From Thermoplasmata archaeon (GTDB taxonomy: Archaea; Thermoplasmatota; Thermoplasmata; UBA10834), in the NCBI GenBank assembly GCA_020696365.1, contig JAEHCM010000001.1, positions 354,894 through 418,893 of the forward strand: a stretch of 64,000 bases of DNA. Direction: 5' to 3'. Every line of letters begins with the position of its first letter. The first letter of the stretch is position 1. The notes under the pieces are model-generated. The model saw only the letters and a list, made by a program, of their open reading frames with translations, was not told the origin of the DNA and ran no database searches. A program made the translations under genes and the position numbers. Shown in pieces: positions 54,512 through 62,482 of the stretch.

Positions 54512-54826
54512 CTAGTGGCATCCAGCGCAGGTGCTTGCGCAGCTTCCTGCGGACTTGACCCTTACGACCACTCCTGGTCCCTGAGGGGTGTCGACAGAGT
54601 CTATCGTCGCATCTTTGAGGTTCTCCTCGAGCCCCTTCTCGTAGATCAGGGTGATGCCGTCCTCTTTGAGCTCAATGTCGTCATCCTTCTTCTTGTCAAA
54701 AGACATCATGAATGAAGGACCGGAACACGAGTATCCGGCGAACACGATCCTGATGGGGTCGTTCTTCTTCTCTTCCGCGATAATCGATTTGATGGTTTCG
54801 CAGGCCTTCGGCGTTATTGTAACCAT
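54512..54826 (-). CDS. HesB/IscA-like iron-sulfur protein
   Basis: The 104-residue protein starts MVTITPKACETIKSI and has FAGYSCSGPSFMMSFDKK, the form of the HesB-like family in which some relatives carry selenocysteine in place of that Cys. The tail SCASTCAGCH adds four cysteines, more than IscA's C-x-C. It may carry or hand over an iron-sulfur cluster. A minus-strand TATA (CTTATATACA) stands about 40 bases upstream. Confidence 0.8.
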   Translation of the reverse strand: MVTITPKACETIKSIIAEEKKNDPIRIVFAGYSCSGPSFMMSFDKKKDDDIELKEDGITLIYEKGLEENLKDATIDSVDTPQGPGVVVRVKSAGSCASTCAGCH

Positions 54827-54860
54827 GGTTTCATGCCTCTGGTATTTGTGAGGATGGAAC

Positions 54861-54870
54861 TGTATATAAG
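54861..54870 (-). promoter_or_regulatory. TATA box of the HesB-like gene
   Basis: CTTATATACA on the minus strand, about 40 bases before ATG 54826. Confidence 0.5.
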
Positions 54871-54909
54871 AGTTTCCGCCGAACACCTCGAGATTCGAGA
54901 GGCATCCGT

Positions 54910-56175
54910 TCAGGAGGGCTGGATGCGGTCGAAGCCGACGCCGCCGATCGGCTTCGTGGCGTCGATGCCGATCTTGGTTGTAGTCTCGTCTGCGCTGGGG
55001 TCGAGGCTGCTTCCCCTCGCGTTCCTCACCTTCACGAGACCCTTGTGCCCCTGGAACCTAGTGGCGACGGCCCACTCGACGTCTTGGTCGTCATAGATGT
55101 CGATGTCGTCGTCAACGACCGTGACGAGTTTCATCGATGTGTGCGCTCCCAGTGCCGCCATAATGGCGTTCACCGCGTCGCCCTCCCTCTGCTTGGTTAT
55201 GGAGATCACACCGTGGAGCCAGCAGCATCCCCCCTCCGTGAGCCTGACACCGTGCACTTCAGGTACGGCCACGCCCACCGCCTTCCTGATCACGGGTTCT
55301 CTTGGAAGCCCCATCATCAGGTAGTGTTCGTAGGCGCCTGGTAGTATGATCTGGAATATGGCGTCGTCCCTGTGGTATATCCGGTCTATCTCGACCACCG
55401 GCTGCTTCCTGACAGGATCCTGGGTTCCGGTGATGTCCACGAAGGGTCCCTCATCCGTGAGGTCATCAGTGAGCCTCCCCTCCAACACGTATTCCGCGTA
55501 CGCAGGGACGAGTAGCCCGCTCTCGATCTTCCGTACAGCGACGGGCTCTCTGAGGCATAGTTGTCTCAGGGTGTTCGCTATCGCCAGCTCGTCCTTTCCT
55601 AACTCCACCGTCATGGCTGCAGCCAGAAGGACAGACGGACATAGGCCGACCGCCACCGCGACCTTCAACTCCTCGCCTTTTGCAGCCGCCCTCTTGTGGA
55701 GCGCGTGCAGGTGTCTCGGGACCACGCGTATCGCGAGCCGCTTCTCCCCGATCACCATCATCCTGTGGAACGACATGTTCTTCTTGCCGTCCAGCTCCGT
55801 TATGACGACGCCCGCTGTGATGTACCTCCCCCCGTCCCCCCGGTAGAACTTGGGTATCGCGGACTCCCTGAGGTCGAACTCCGTGAGGACGTTCTCCTCG
55901 AACGGCGCACGGTCTATCTCCTGGGGGGCGGTCGGCGAATCCATTGCCTCGAGCATCCTGAGCGACAGCTCCTCCGGCGTCGTCTTGAGTGCCTCCGCGA
56001 CCCGTTCCCGTCTGGCCCAGAGGTTCCCGATTGCTTTGTGCCCGTCGAGGTTCTCGAAGAAGACAGGGTTGTCCTTTGCCTTCAGAAGATACTTCGTGAC
56101 TTCCAGGTCGCGAGAGACTCTTCCCTTCACGACAACGGTCTCCTCGAGACCATCCAGCATGGACCTGATGGACAG
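54910..56175 (-). CDS. ubiD: UbiD-family decarboxylase
   Basis: The protein (421 residues from CTG 56175) has UbiD hallmarks: GGRYITAGVVI, SFHRMMVI, RHLH, EGPFVDITGT, LTEGGCCWLHGV and SSLDPSA. UbiD enzymes use prenylated FMN. The archaeal branch of this length includes the anhydromevalonate phosphate decarboxylase of the modified mevalonate pathway, so that role is possible. The frame is open to 56367, into the insertion element. No ATG fits the family start well: CTG 56175 has GGTG five bases before it, and ATG 56160 is a shorter alternative. The element sits where its promoter should be. Confidence 0.85.
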   Translation of the reverse strand: MSIRSMLDGLEETVVVKGRVSRDLEVTKYLLKAKDNPVFFENLDGHKAIGNLWARRERVAEALKTTPEELSLRMLEAMDSPTAPQEIDRAPFEENVLTEFDLRESAIPKFYRGDGGRYITAGVVITELDGKKNMSFHRMMVIGEKRLAIRVVPRHLHALHKRAAAKGEELKVAVAVGLCPSVLLAAAMTVELGKDELAIANTLRQLCLREPVAVRKIESGLLVPAYAEYVLEGRLTDDLTDEGPFVDITGTQDPVRKQPVVEIDRIYHRDDAIFQIILPGAYEHYLMMGLPREPVIRKAVGVAVPEVHGVRLTEGGCCWLHGVISITKQREGDAVNAIMAALGAHTSMKLVTVVDDDIDIYDDQDVEWAVATRFQGHKGLVKVRNARGSSLDPSADETTTKIGIDATKPIGGVGFDRIQPS

Positions 56176-56310
56176 AAGATCACCGGTTCTGGATGCTCGA
56201 GAGCGTATATCTATCCTTTCGTGTCCGAGGCTGCCTTCATGCGGATGCTTGTTGCCTCGTCCGGTCAATCGTCTGTCTTCGTCCCGCTCATCAATTACCT
56301 CCAAGGAAAC

Positions 56311-56330
56311 CCATGATTTCAATCGTGGGA
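56311..56330 (+). repeat. Left-end hairpin of the tnpB element
   Basis: CCCATGATT pairs with AATCGTGGG around a two-base loop (one T-G wobble). Single-strand hairpins near each end are what the Y1 transposase of IS200/IS605 elements recognises. Confidence 0.65.
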
Positions 56331-56399
56331 GGAATTGGATGAATAGTTTCACCATCCCTCTCTTCACATATATACATAATCAGAACTGAATGACCCTAT

Positions 56400-57530
56400 A
56401 TGCAACGGACGATCACTCTGCATATCGAACCCAATGACCGATTGGTCAAGACCATCGAGATGACCAATCTCGCTACTAATGATATCCTCAAGGCGGGGTT
56501 CGAGAATAAGATTGTCAATAAGCTCAAGCTCCACCATCTCACATACTACCCCATCCGAGAAAAATATCCGAACATCCCCGCGTCCATCGTCACAACCGCC
56601 AGAGACAATGCTTCCGAGATGCTGAAACTGGTTAAACTCAAGAGATTGCCGTTCAAACGGAAATGGTCGGCCATCAGATACAACCAACGGACATTCACGC
56701 CTGAACTCGGAAGGGGGTTCGTGACCCTTGCGAGTATCCAGGGCAGGGTCAAGGTACCGATCGAGTTGCCGAGATATTTCAGGAGGTACGATGGTTGGAA
56801 GGCCGTCTCCGCCAAGCTCGCCTACGATGGCCATGGACTCGTCCTCGGCATCGTGGTCGAGGAGAGAACGCCGTCCGTCAGACCACCTGACACCATCATC
56901 GGGGTCGATACAGGCATGATCAACCATGCCGTCCTCTCTAATAATGAGTTCATGAGTTCTCGTCACATTCGAAAGGTCAAAGGAGGATACCAGCATACCC
57001 GTCGGAGACTTCAGGCCAAAGGCACCCGTTCCGCCAAGAGGAAGCTCAAGCGACTCTCGGGCCGGGAAAAACGCTTCATGGCCGATGTCAACCACCAGAT
57101 AGCCAACTGGATATTGTCCCAACCTTTCGACGCCGTGGCATTGGAGACGCTCGGGATTCGAAGAGACAAGCGGCTCGGGCGGAGCTTCAACAGGAAGCTC
57201 GGGGATTGGGCCTTCGGCCAACTCCAGAGGTTCATCGAGTACAAAGCCGAAGGACAGGGCAAGGCCGTCATCCATATCGACGCCCGATATACGAGCCAGA
57301 GATGTTCTAGATGTGGTGACATCCGCAAGAGCAACCGGACAGGGCTCGTCTACCGATGCAAGGCTTGTGCCTTCGAACTCCATGCAGACCTCAATGCCGC
57401 ACGGAACATCGCCAGCCTCGGTAAAGCTGAGGCTGGTAGGCTGTCCGTCAACCAACCGATCGTAGCGAGCTCTGTTTCCGAACATTCGGTTTCACCTCAG
57501 TTACAAGCCCACGAATTTATTCGTGGGTAG
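56400..57530 (+). CDS. tnpB: TnpB, RNA-guided nuclease of IS200/IS605-type element
   Basis: The 376-residue protein has the split RuvC site: Asp in IIGVDTGM, Glu in VALETLGI and Asp in ELHADLNAARN. A zinc finger CSRCG...CKAC lies between the last two. TnpB proteins are omega-RNA-guided DNA nucleases that help the element persist. The site is complete, so the enzyme may be active. A TATA-like CATATATAC about 25-30 bases before ATG 56400 suggests a leaderless message. The right-end hairpin is inside its last codons. Confidence 0.92.
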   Translation: MQRTITLHIEPNDRLVKTIEMTNLATNDILKAGFENKIVNKLKLHHLTYYPIREKYPNIPASIVTTARDNASEMLKLVKLKRLPFKRKWSAIRYNQRTFTPELGRGFVTLASIQGRVKVPIELPRYFRRYDGWKAVSAKLAYDGHGLVLGIVVEERTPSVRPPDTIIGVDTGMINHAVLSNNEFMSSRHIRKVKGGYQHTRRRLQAKGTRSAKRKLKRLSGREKRFMADVNHQIANWILSQPFDAVALETLGIRRDKRLGRSFNRKLGDWAFGQLQRFIEYKAEGQGKAVIHIDARYTSQRCSRCGDIRKSNRTGLVYRCKACAFELHADLNAARNIASLGKAEAGRLSVNQPIVASSVSEHSVSPQLQAHEFIRG

Positions 57531-57540
57531 TTGACACCTT
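57390..57540 (+). ncRNA. Predicted omega-RNA (reRNA) region of tnpB
   Basis: In this family the guide RNA scaffold covers the 3' end of tnpB and the right end, and the guide is the flanking DNA just beyond. Here the scaffold would end near the hairpin at 57508-57527 and the guide would begin around 57535-57545, running into the gltX promoter. The boundaries are inference from the family. Confidence 0.35.
57508..57527 (+). repeat. Right-end hairpin of the tnpB element
   Basis: CCCACGAA pairs perfectly with TTCGTGGG around TTTA. It lies within the last eight codons of tnpB and is followed by TAGTTGAC and a T-rich run. Confidence 0.75.
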
Positions 57541-57547
57541 TTTTATA
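57539..57547 (+). promoter_or_regulatory. TATA box of gltX, abutting the element's right end
   Basis: TTTTTTATA is centred about 27 bases before the GTG at 57570. The T-run may also end tnpB transcription. Confidence 0.5.
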
Positions 57548-57569
57548 GATACCCCTCCATCGAGAGATC

Positions 57570-59237
57570 GTGGACCTCCAAGCGCTCGTTCGCAAGTATG
57601 CTCTACAGAACGCCGTCATGTATGATGGGAGGGCGAATCTAGGTGCTGTCTTGGGAAAGGTCATGGCCGAGAATCCCGACCTGAGATCGAGGGCCAAGGA
57701 GATCACATCACTCGCGAAGGAAGTCATATCGGAAGTCAATGCGATGTCCCCCGATTCCCAGAGGAGTAGCCTGGAGGATGTCGCGCCAGAGCTGCTGGTG
57801 AAGGAGTCGAGGCCGAAGGATCTCGAACTCCCGGATTTGACTGACGTGACCGGCGAGGTGAGGATGCGCGTCGCCCCGAACCCTTCCGGCCCGCTCCACA
57901 TCGGCCACAGCAGGATGGCCATCCTCAACGACGAGTACGTCAAACGCTACGGCGGTATGTGCTACAACAGATTCGAGGACACGGATCCAGCGAGGATCGA
58001 CCCTGCCGGATACGACTCGATACCTGCGGACTTGGAGTGGCTGGGGGTAAAGATACACAAGACGGTTTTTCAGAGCGACAGGTTCGAGCTGTACTACGAG
58101 GTCTCCAAACGCCTCCTTGAGATTGGAAAGGCGTATGTGTGCACGTGCAGGCCCGACGATTGGCGCGAACTCAAGAACGCGAAGAAACCCTGCCCTCACA
58201 GAGAGCAAGACCTATCTGACCAGCTCGCGCGGTGGGACCGGATGTTCGATGGGACCTTCGGCCAGGAGGAGGTATCTTTGGTCGTGAAGACAGACCTCGC
58301 CCATCCGAACCCAGCGATAAGGGACTTCGTCGCGCTCAGGATAGACGAGACTCCACACCCCAGGACGGGTACGAAGTACCGTGTGTATCCTCTAATGAAC
58401 CTAGCGGTTGCGGTCGACGATCACGAGCTGGATCTCACGCATGTCCTAAGGGGCAAGGACCATATCAACAACACCTACCGGCAGGAGTATGTCTTCGATT
58501 ATCTTGGCTGGAAGATGCCCGTATACATACACTATGGCCGAGTGTCGATCGAGAACGCTCAGCTTTCGACCTCCAAGATGTCCACAGGTATCAGGGAGGG
58601 GAAGTACACGGGATGGGACGACCCGCAGCTCGGCACTCTGTCCGCTCTTAGGAGACGAGGCGTCAGGCCCGAGGCGATCAGACGGTACTGGGTGGAGACC
58701 GGTCTGAAGGAGGTCGATATAGAGTTCGCCTGGAAGACGCTGCACTCCTTCAACAAGGATCTGATCGATGATTCTTCGAACAGGTACTTCTTTGTCGACG
58801 ACCCTCTCAAGCTGAGGCTGGAATCACCCGCCGACCTGACTGCCAGAGTCCCCCTTCACCCTGCTCATCCAGAGAGGGGTACCCGGGAGTTGGAGGTCCC
58901 GAAGGGAGGTTCCGTGTGCCTCAGCAGGGCCGACTTGCCTGAGAAAGGCGGACGCCTTCGGCTCAAGAATCTCTGCAACGTCGTCCACGACGGAGACGTC
59001 CTGCGATATGATGGGAACGACCTCGGAGTGCTGAAGGAAGGAGTCCAGGTCGTCCATTGGGTCCCGGAGGCCGCGATTGAGGCCGAGGTGCTGATGACCG
59101 ATGGCAGCACCAGGAAGGGTCTTGCGGAGCGCGGGATAGTCGCTGCGAAGGACGCCTCCGTTCAGTTGGAGAGGTTCGGGTTCGTGCGGGTGGAGCAGGT
59201 CGCCCCGACCGTGAGATGCGTTTTCACGCACAGGTGA
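57570..59237 (+). CDS. gltX: Glutamyl-tRNA synthetase, archaeal type
   Basis: The 555-residue class I synthetase has the HIGH motif VAPNPSGPLHIGHSRMA and the KMSKS-like LSTSKMSTGI. The C-terminal half is the beta-barrel anticodon domain of archaeal/eukaryotic GluRS and GlnRS rather than the helical bacterial one. In archaea it also charges tRNA-Gln for later amidation. The GTG start fits a leaderless message. Confidence 0.95.
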   Translation: MDLQALVRKYALQNAVMYDGRANLGAVLGKVMAENPDLRSRAKEITSLAKEVISEVNAMSPDSQRSSLEDVAPELLVKESRPKDLELPDLTDVTGEVRMRVAPNPSGPLHIGHSRMAILNDEYVKRYGGMCYNRFEDTDPARIDPAGYDSIPADLEWLGVKIHKTVFQSDRFELYYEVSKRLLEIGKAYVCTCRPDDWRELKNAKKPCPHREQDLSDQLARWDRMFDGTFGQEEVSLVVKTDLAHPNPAIRDFVALRIDETPHPRTGTKYRVYPLMNLAVAVDDHELDLTHVLRGKDHINNTYRQEYVFDYLGWKMPVYIHYGRVSIENAQLSTSKMSTGIREGKYTGWDDPQLGTLSALRRRGVRPEAIRRYWVETGLKEVDIEFAWKTLHSFNKDLIDDSSNRYFFVDDPLKLRLESPADLTARVPLHPAHPERGTRELEVPKGGSVCLSRADLPEKGGRLRLKNLCNVVHDGDVLRYDGNDLGVLKEGVQVVHWVPEAAIEAEVLMTDGSTRKGLAERGIVAAKDASVQLERFGFVRVEQVAPTVRCVFTHR

Positions 59238-59243
59238 CGGTCA

Positions 59244-60284
59244 TCAGACATCCCAGAACGGCACGATGTCGCAGGCGAGACATGCGTGACACATCGTCTT
59301 GAATCCGAGTGGGCTGAGGCCATAGTCTTGAAGGATCCTCTTCTGTTCTCTTGCGAGGTTCAACATCCTGCTGGCGGTGACAGGCTGCGTCTCTCCCAAG
59401 GTGCGGTCCAGATCGGCTCTGTTCAGCTCGTTCACCCTTATCGCCCTGAGCGTGGCCACGGCTCCCATGTCGGCCAAGACTTTCACGCCGTTGAGGGTCG
59501 TCTCATCCGTCTCTCCTAGGCCGAAGATGATGTTCGAGCAGACCTTGTTCCGACCGAACACCTCGCAGGCGTGATTGATTCCATGAATGATCACATCGTA
59601 GTCCCGGTCCGGGCAGATCTTCTCGAACACGTCGCGGTCGAAAGACTCAATGTTTATCTTGATCTCGTCGGCCCCTGCTTCCAGCAACGAGTCGATCTGG
59701 TCCGGACTTGTGACATATGGCTCGACCCCGATGGACGTCTCGGGCAGTGCTTCGCGTATGCGCTCGATCAGTCCTACCAGTCTGGATGTGGTCTCAGCGG
59801 GCGATTGCGGCACGCCGCTGGTCAGAGCGACCCCCGTGAACCCGCGCTCCCTTGAAGCGTTGACGGCCATCTCGACTACCTTGTCGTCGGTGAGATTCTT
59901 AGTCGCGTGCGGCTCCAGCCGATGGGAGCTACAGAAGACGCAACGGTACGCGCACCTGCTGTCGACATTGATGAACGCCTGGAACGGTGCGTGGAGCAGG
60001 GTCCGTTGAAGCTCGGCTTCCTCGATGAACGGCTCGCCATCCTTCAGAATGCTGAGCCTTCCGCCGCTATCCCTCAGAAGGAAATCTCCGGAATCGCGCG
60101 ATATGGCCTTCTTGGCCCTCGTCCCTCCGAACGAGAACACCAGCTCCGGGTGCCCCGCTCCAGGGCCAGCGGTCGATCTGCTGGGAGGGAAGGGCGGCTT
60201 GAAATCCGATGGCAGCAGAACTGGTCCGCCTGCGAGCAGCTCGGCCTTCTTCCTGGCCGATTCGGCCGTCACTTTCGTTTCCAT
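59244..60284 (-). CDS. Radical SAM protein downstream of cysS, unknown substrate
   Basis: The 346-residue protein has the cluster motif CAYRCVFCSS at about residue 110, preceded by a beta region. It ends with a Cys-rich tail, MCHACLACDIVPFWDV, which could hold a second cluster or metal. The barrel pattern (LTSGVPQSP, IGVEPYVTS, EIKINIESFD, NIIFGLGETDE) resembles biotin-synthase/NifB-like barrels. Its start lies 16 bases inside cysS, so it belongs to the cysteine operon. The substrate is unknown. Confidence 0.75.
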   Translation of the reverse strand: METKVTAESARKKAELLAGGPVLLPSDFKPPFPPSRSTAGPGAGHPELVFSFGGTRAKKAISRDSGDFLLRDSGGRLSILKDGEPFIEEAELQRTLLHAPFQAFINVDSRCAYRCVFCSSHRLEPHATKNLTDDKVVEMAVNASRERGFTGVALTSGVPQSPAETTSRLVGLIERIREALPETSIGVEPYVTSPDQIDSLLEAGADEIKINIESFDRDVFEKICPDRDYDVIIHGINHACEVFGRNKVCSNIIFGLGETDETTLNGVKVLADMGAVATLRAIRVNELNRADLDRTLGETQPVTASRMLNLAREQKRILQDYGLSPLGFKTMCHACLACDIVPFWDV

Positions 60285-61726
60285 ACGGCGCCCTCTTGGG
60301 TGTCCTGGATATCGACACCCTTCTCGGCGAGCGAACGCCTGATATTGTCTGCAGTGGCGAAATCCTTACGTTTGCGGGCGTCCTGTCTCGCTCTGACGAG
60401 CCGATCCACATCCCCATCCGGGATGTGGTCCTGAGAAAGCATCCTGTCGATCTCGGCCTCGTCCAAGGCCTGCGCCTCCTCCTTCACCCGCTTGAGCTGG
60501 CTCTCCGAGATAAGCACACCGAACAGGCTGTTGAACTTATTGAAAACCCCGACGATACTGTCAGCGCCTTTCCCGCTCAGACGCCCTTCGCCCCTGAGTT
60601 TGTTCGCCTCTCTGGCGAAGTCGTACATCACCGCTATCGCATCGCGCGAGTTGAAGTCATCGTCCATCTTGGTCTCGAAATCGCACCAGACGTCCCCGCA
60701 CAATCGTTCAGCGTCGTCATCACCGTCAGCGAGGGCAGCATGAGCCTTCATCTCGTCATATGAGTTCTGAAGCGTTTCAAGCGCTCTTTTAGAATCGTCA
60801 AGTGAGCTTGAATCATAATCCAGCGGATGCCTGTAGTTTGCGTTCAGTATGAAGAACCTGACCACCTGAGGTGAGTACTTCGCTAGAACGTCGTCGATCA
60901 GGAAGAAGTTCTTCTGCGACTTGGACATCTTCTCCTCGTCTATCGTCAACATCCCGTTGTGCATCCAGTACTTGACGAACTGAGCATCGTTGTACGCCTC
61001 CGATTGCAGGATCTCGTTCTCATGATGGGGGAATATCAGGTCCGTCCCACCGCCGTGGATGTCAACGGTCTTGCCTATGTGCTTCAAGCACATAGCCGAG
61101 CACTCGATGTGCCATCCCGGCCTCCCCTCTCCCCAAGGGCTCGTCCAGGATACCTCACCCGGCTTCGCAGCCTTCCAGACGGCGAAGTCCATCGGATCGC
61201 GCTTGTCCTCACTAGGGTCTACCCTGGCCCCTGCGACCGTCTGGTCAAGGGTCTGACCCGACAGCTTGCCGTACTCCTTCGTCTTACGGACGCTGAAGTA
61301 GACGGAGCCATTCGATTCGTATGCGATGCCCTTCTGCACCAATCCTTCTACCATGTCGATGATGTCATCCATGGTTTCGGTCGCCCTAGGATAGGCGGTC
61401 GCCCTTTCGACATTCAGAGCGTCCATGGAGCGGAAGTAATCGTCTATGATCTGTTTCGAGAGGGCCATGGGGTCAATTGACAGCTCCTTAGCCCTCCGGA
61501 TTATCTTGTCGTCAACGTCTGTGAAGTTAGTTATGTGATTGACCTCGTAGCCCCTGTGCCGTAGGTAACGGGCTATCAGGTCGAAGTTGATGGCCGATTT
61601 GGCATGCCCCAGGTGGCTCTTGTCGTAGACGGTGACCCCGCACACGTACATGCCGACCCTTCCGTCCTCGATCGGCTGGAAAGGCTCCTTCTTTCTCGTG
61701 AGGGTGTTGTATAGAACAAGCGACAT
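60269..61726 (-). CDS. cysS: Cysteinyl-tRNA synthetase
   Basis: The 485-residue class I synthetase has the zinc-site Cys in MYVCGVTVYDKSHLGHAKS (with the HIGH-like motif), WHIECSAM, FPHHENEI and the KMSKS motif EEKMSKSQKN. It charges tRNA-Cys directly. ATG 61726 is preferred; an in-frame start at 61744 would add six residues. cysE ends 33 bases upstream. Confidence 0.96.
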   Translation of the reverse strand: MSLVLYNTLTRKKEPFQPIEDGRVGMYVCGVTVYDKSHLGHAKSAINFDLIARYLRHRGYEVNHITNFTDVDDKIIRRAKELSIDPMALSKQIIDDYFRSMDALNVERATAYPRATETMDDIIDMVEGLVQKGIAYESNGSVYFSVRKTKEYGKLSGQTLDQTVAGARVDPSEDKRDPMDFAVWKAAKPGEVSWTSPWGEGRPGWHIECSAMCLKHIGKTVDIHGGGTDLIFPHHENEILQSEAYNDAQFVKYWMHNGMLTIDEEKMSKSQKNFFLIDDVLAKYSPQVVRFFILNANYRHPLDYDSSSLDDSKRALETLQNSYDEMKAHAALADGDDDAERLCGDVWCDFETKMDDDFNSRDAIAVMYDFAREANKLRGEGRLSGKGADSIVGVFNKFNSLFGVLISESQLKRVKEEAQALDEAEIDRMLSQDHIPDGDVDRLVRARQDARKRKDFATADNIRRSLAEKGVDIQDTQEGAVWKRK

Positions 61727-61759
61727 GGCCGTCCGCGCCTCCAATGCCTGGAGAAGCTA

Positions 61760-62482
61760 TTAATGCTTCTCCTTAGCCGGACATTCGAGTTCTTCAGTGG
61801 TATCCGCTAGCTTCTCCGGAGAGATCCTCTTTGGGGACTTCACGCCGAGCTTCTCCTCGACCATCTCCAGCCGGTACTCCATCTCCGACAAGCTGTGACA
61901 CATATCCACGAAAGCGTTGACGACAGGGTCGGGTAGCTCGTCGTGGTGAAGGTCTATGGTTGTGGTTCCCGTACGCTTCACTATCTTGGCCGGAATGCCA
62001 ACGACGGTCGAGTTCGGGGGGACGGACTTGACCACCACCGACCCAGCTCCGACCCGGACGTTGTCCCCGATCGTGATCGGGCCGAGTATCGTCGCACCTG
62101 CACCGATGACAACATTGTCGCTTATGGTGGGGTGGCGCTTCTTCTTCTCAGTGCTCACGCCGCCGAGCGTGACTCCCTGGTAGACGGAGACGTTGTTGCC
62201 TATCTCCGAGGTCTCGCCTATGACTACGCCTGTCGCGTGGTCGATGAAGAAGTGCTCTCCGATGGTCGCACCCGGGTGGATGTCTGCGCCTGTGAGTATC
62301 CGGGCCAAGTAGTTCACCGCCCTCGCGGTCTTGTGTCTCCCCTTCCGATATAGCCTATGGGACAGCTTGTGGAACCTTATCGCGTGCAGACCTGGGCTGA
62401 AGAGAGTCGCCTCTGCGCGGCTCTTGACCGCGGGGTCGCGCTCCATCACTATGTCCACTTCGTCCTTCACTGGCTCAGGCAT
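61760..62482 (-). CDS. cysE: Serine O-acetyltransferase
   Basis: The 240-residue protein has an N-terminal helical part and a left-handed beta-helix with hexapeptide repeats (IGEHFFIDHATGVVIGET, YQGVTLGG). It makes O-acetylserine for CysK. The C-terminal tail is longer than usual (about 70 residues beyond the helix). ATG 62482 overlaps the end of cysK by eight bases. Confidence 0.93.
   Translation of the reverse strand: MPEPVKDEVDIVMERDPAVKSRAEATLFSPGLHAIRFHKLSHRLYRKGRHKTARAVNYLARILTGADIHPGATIGEHFFIDHATGVVIGETSEIGNNVSVYQGVTLGGVSTEKKKRHPTISDNVVIGAGATILGPITIGDNVRVGAGSVVVKSVPPNSTVVGIPAKIVKRTGTTTIDLHHDELPDPVVNAFVDMCHSLSEMEYRLEMVEEKLGVKSPKRISPEKLADTTEELECPAKEKH

Larger units (their letters stand above)
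56300..57540 (+). mobile_element. IS200/IS605-type element carrying tnpB only
   Basis: The element spans a left-end hairpin (56311-56330), tnpB (56400-57530) and a right-end hairpin (57508-57527). The two hairpins share sequence (CCCAYGA...TCGTGGG). TTAC at 56296-56299 just outside the left end is a candidate target tetranucleotide. No TnpA (Y1 transposase) gene is present, so it would move only with a transposase supplied in trans. It separates the divergent ubiD and gltX genes. The exact ends are inferred, not proven. Confidence 0.7.

Noticed and set aside
56364..57485. A 373-codon open frame on the minus strand across tnpB
   Set aside because: It is the antisense shadow of tnpB, which has full RuvC and zinc-finger motifs; the antisense product has no family features.
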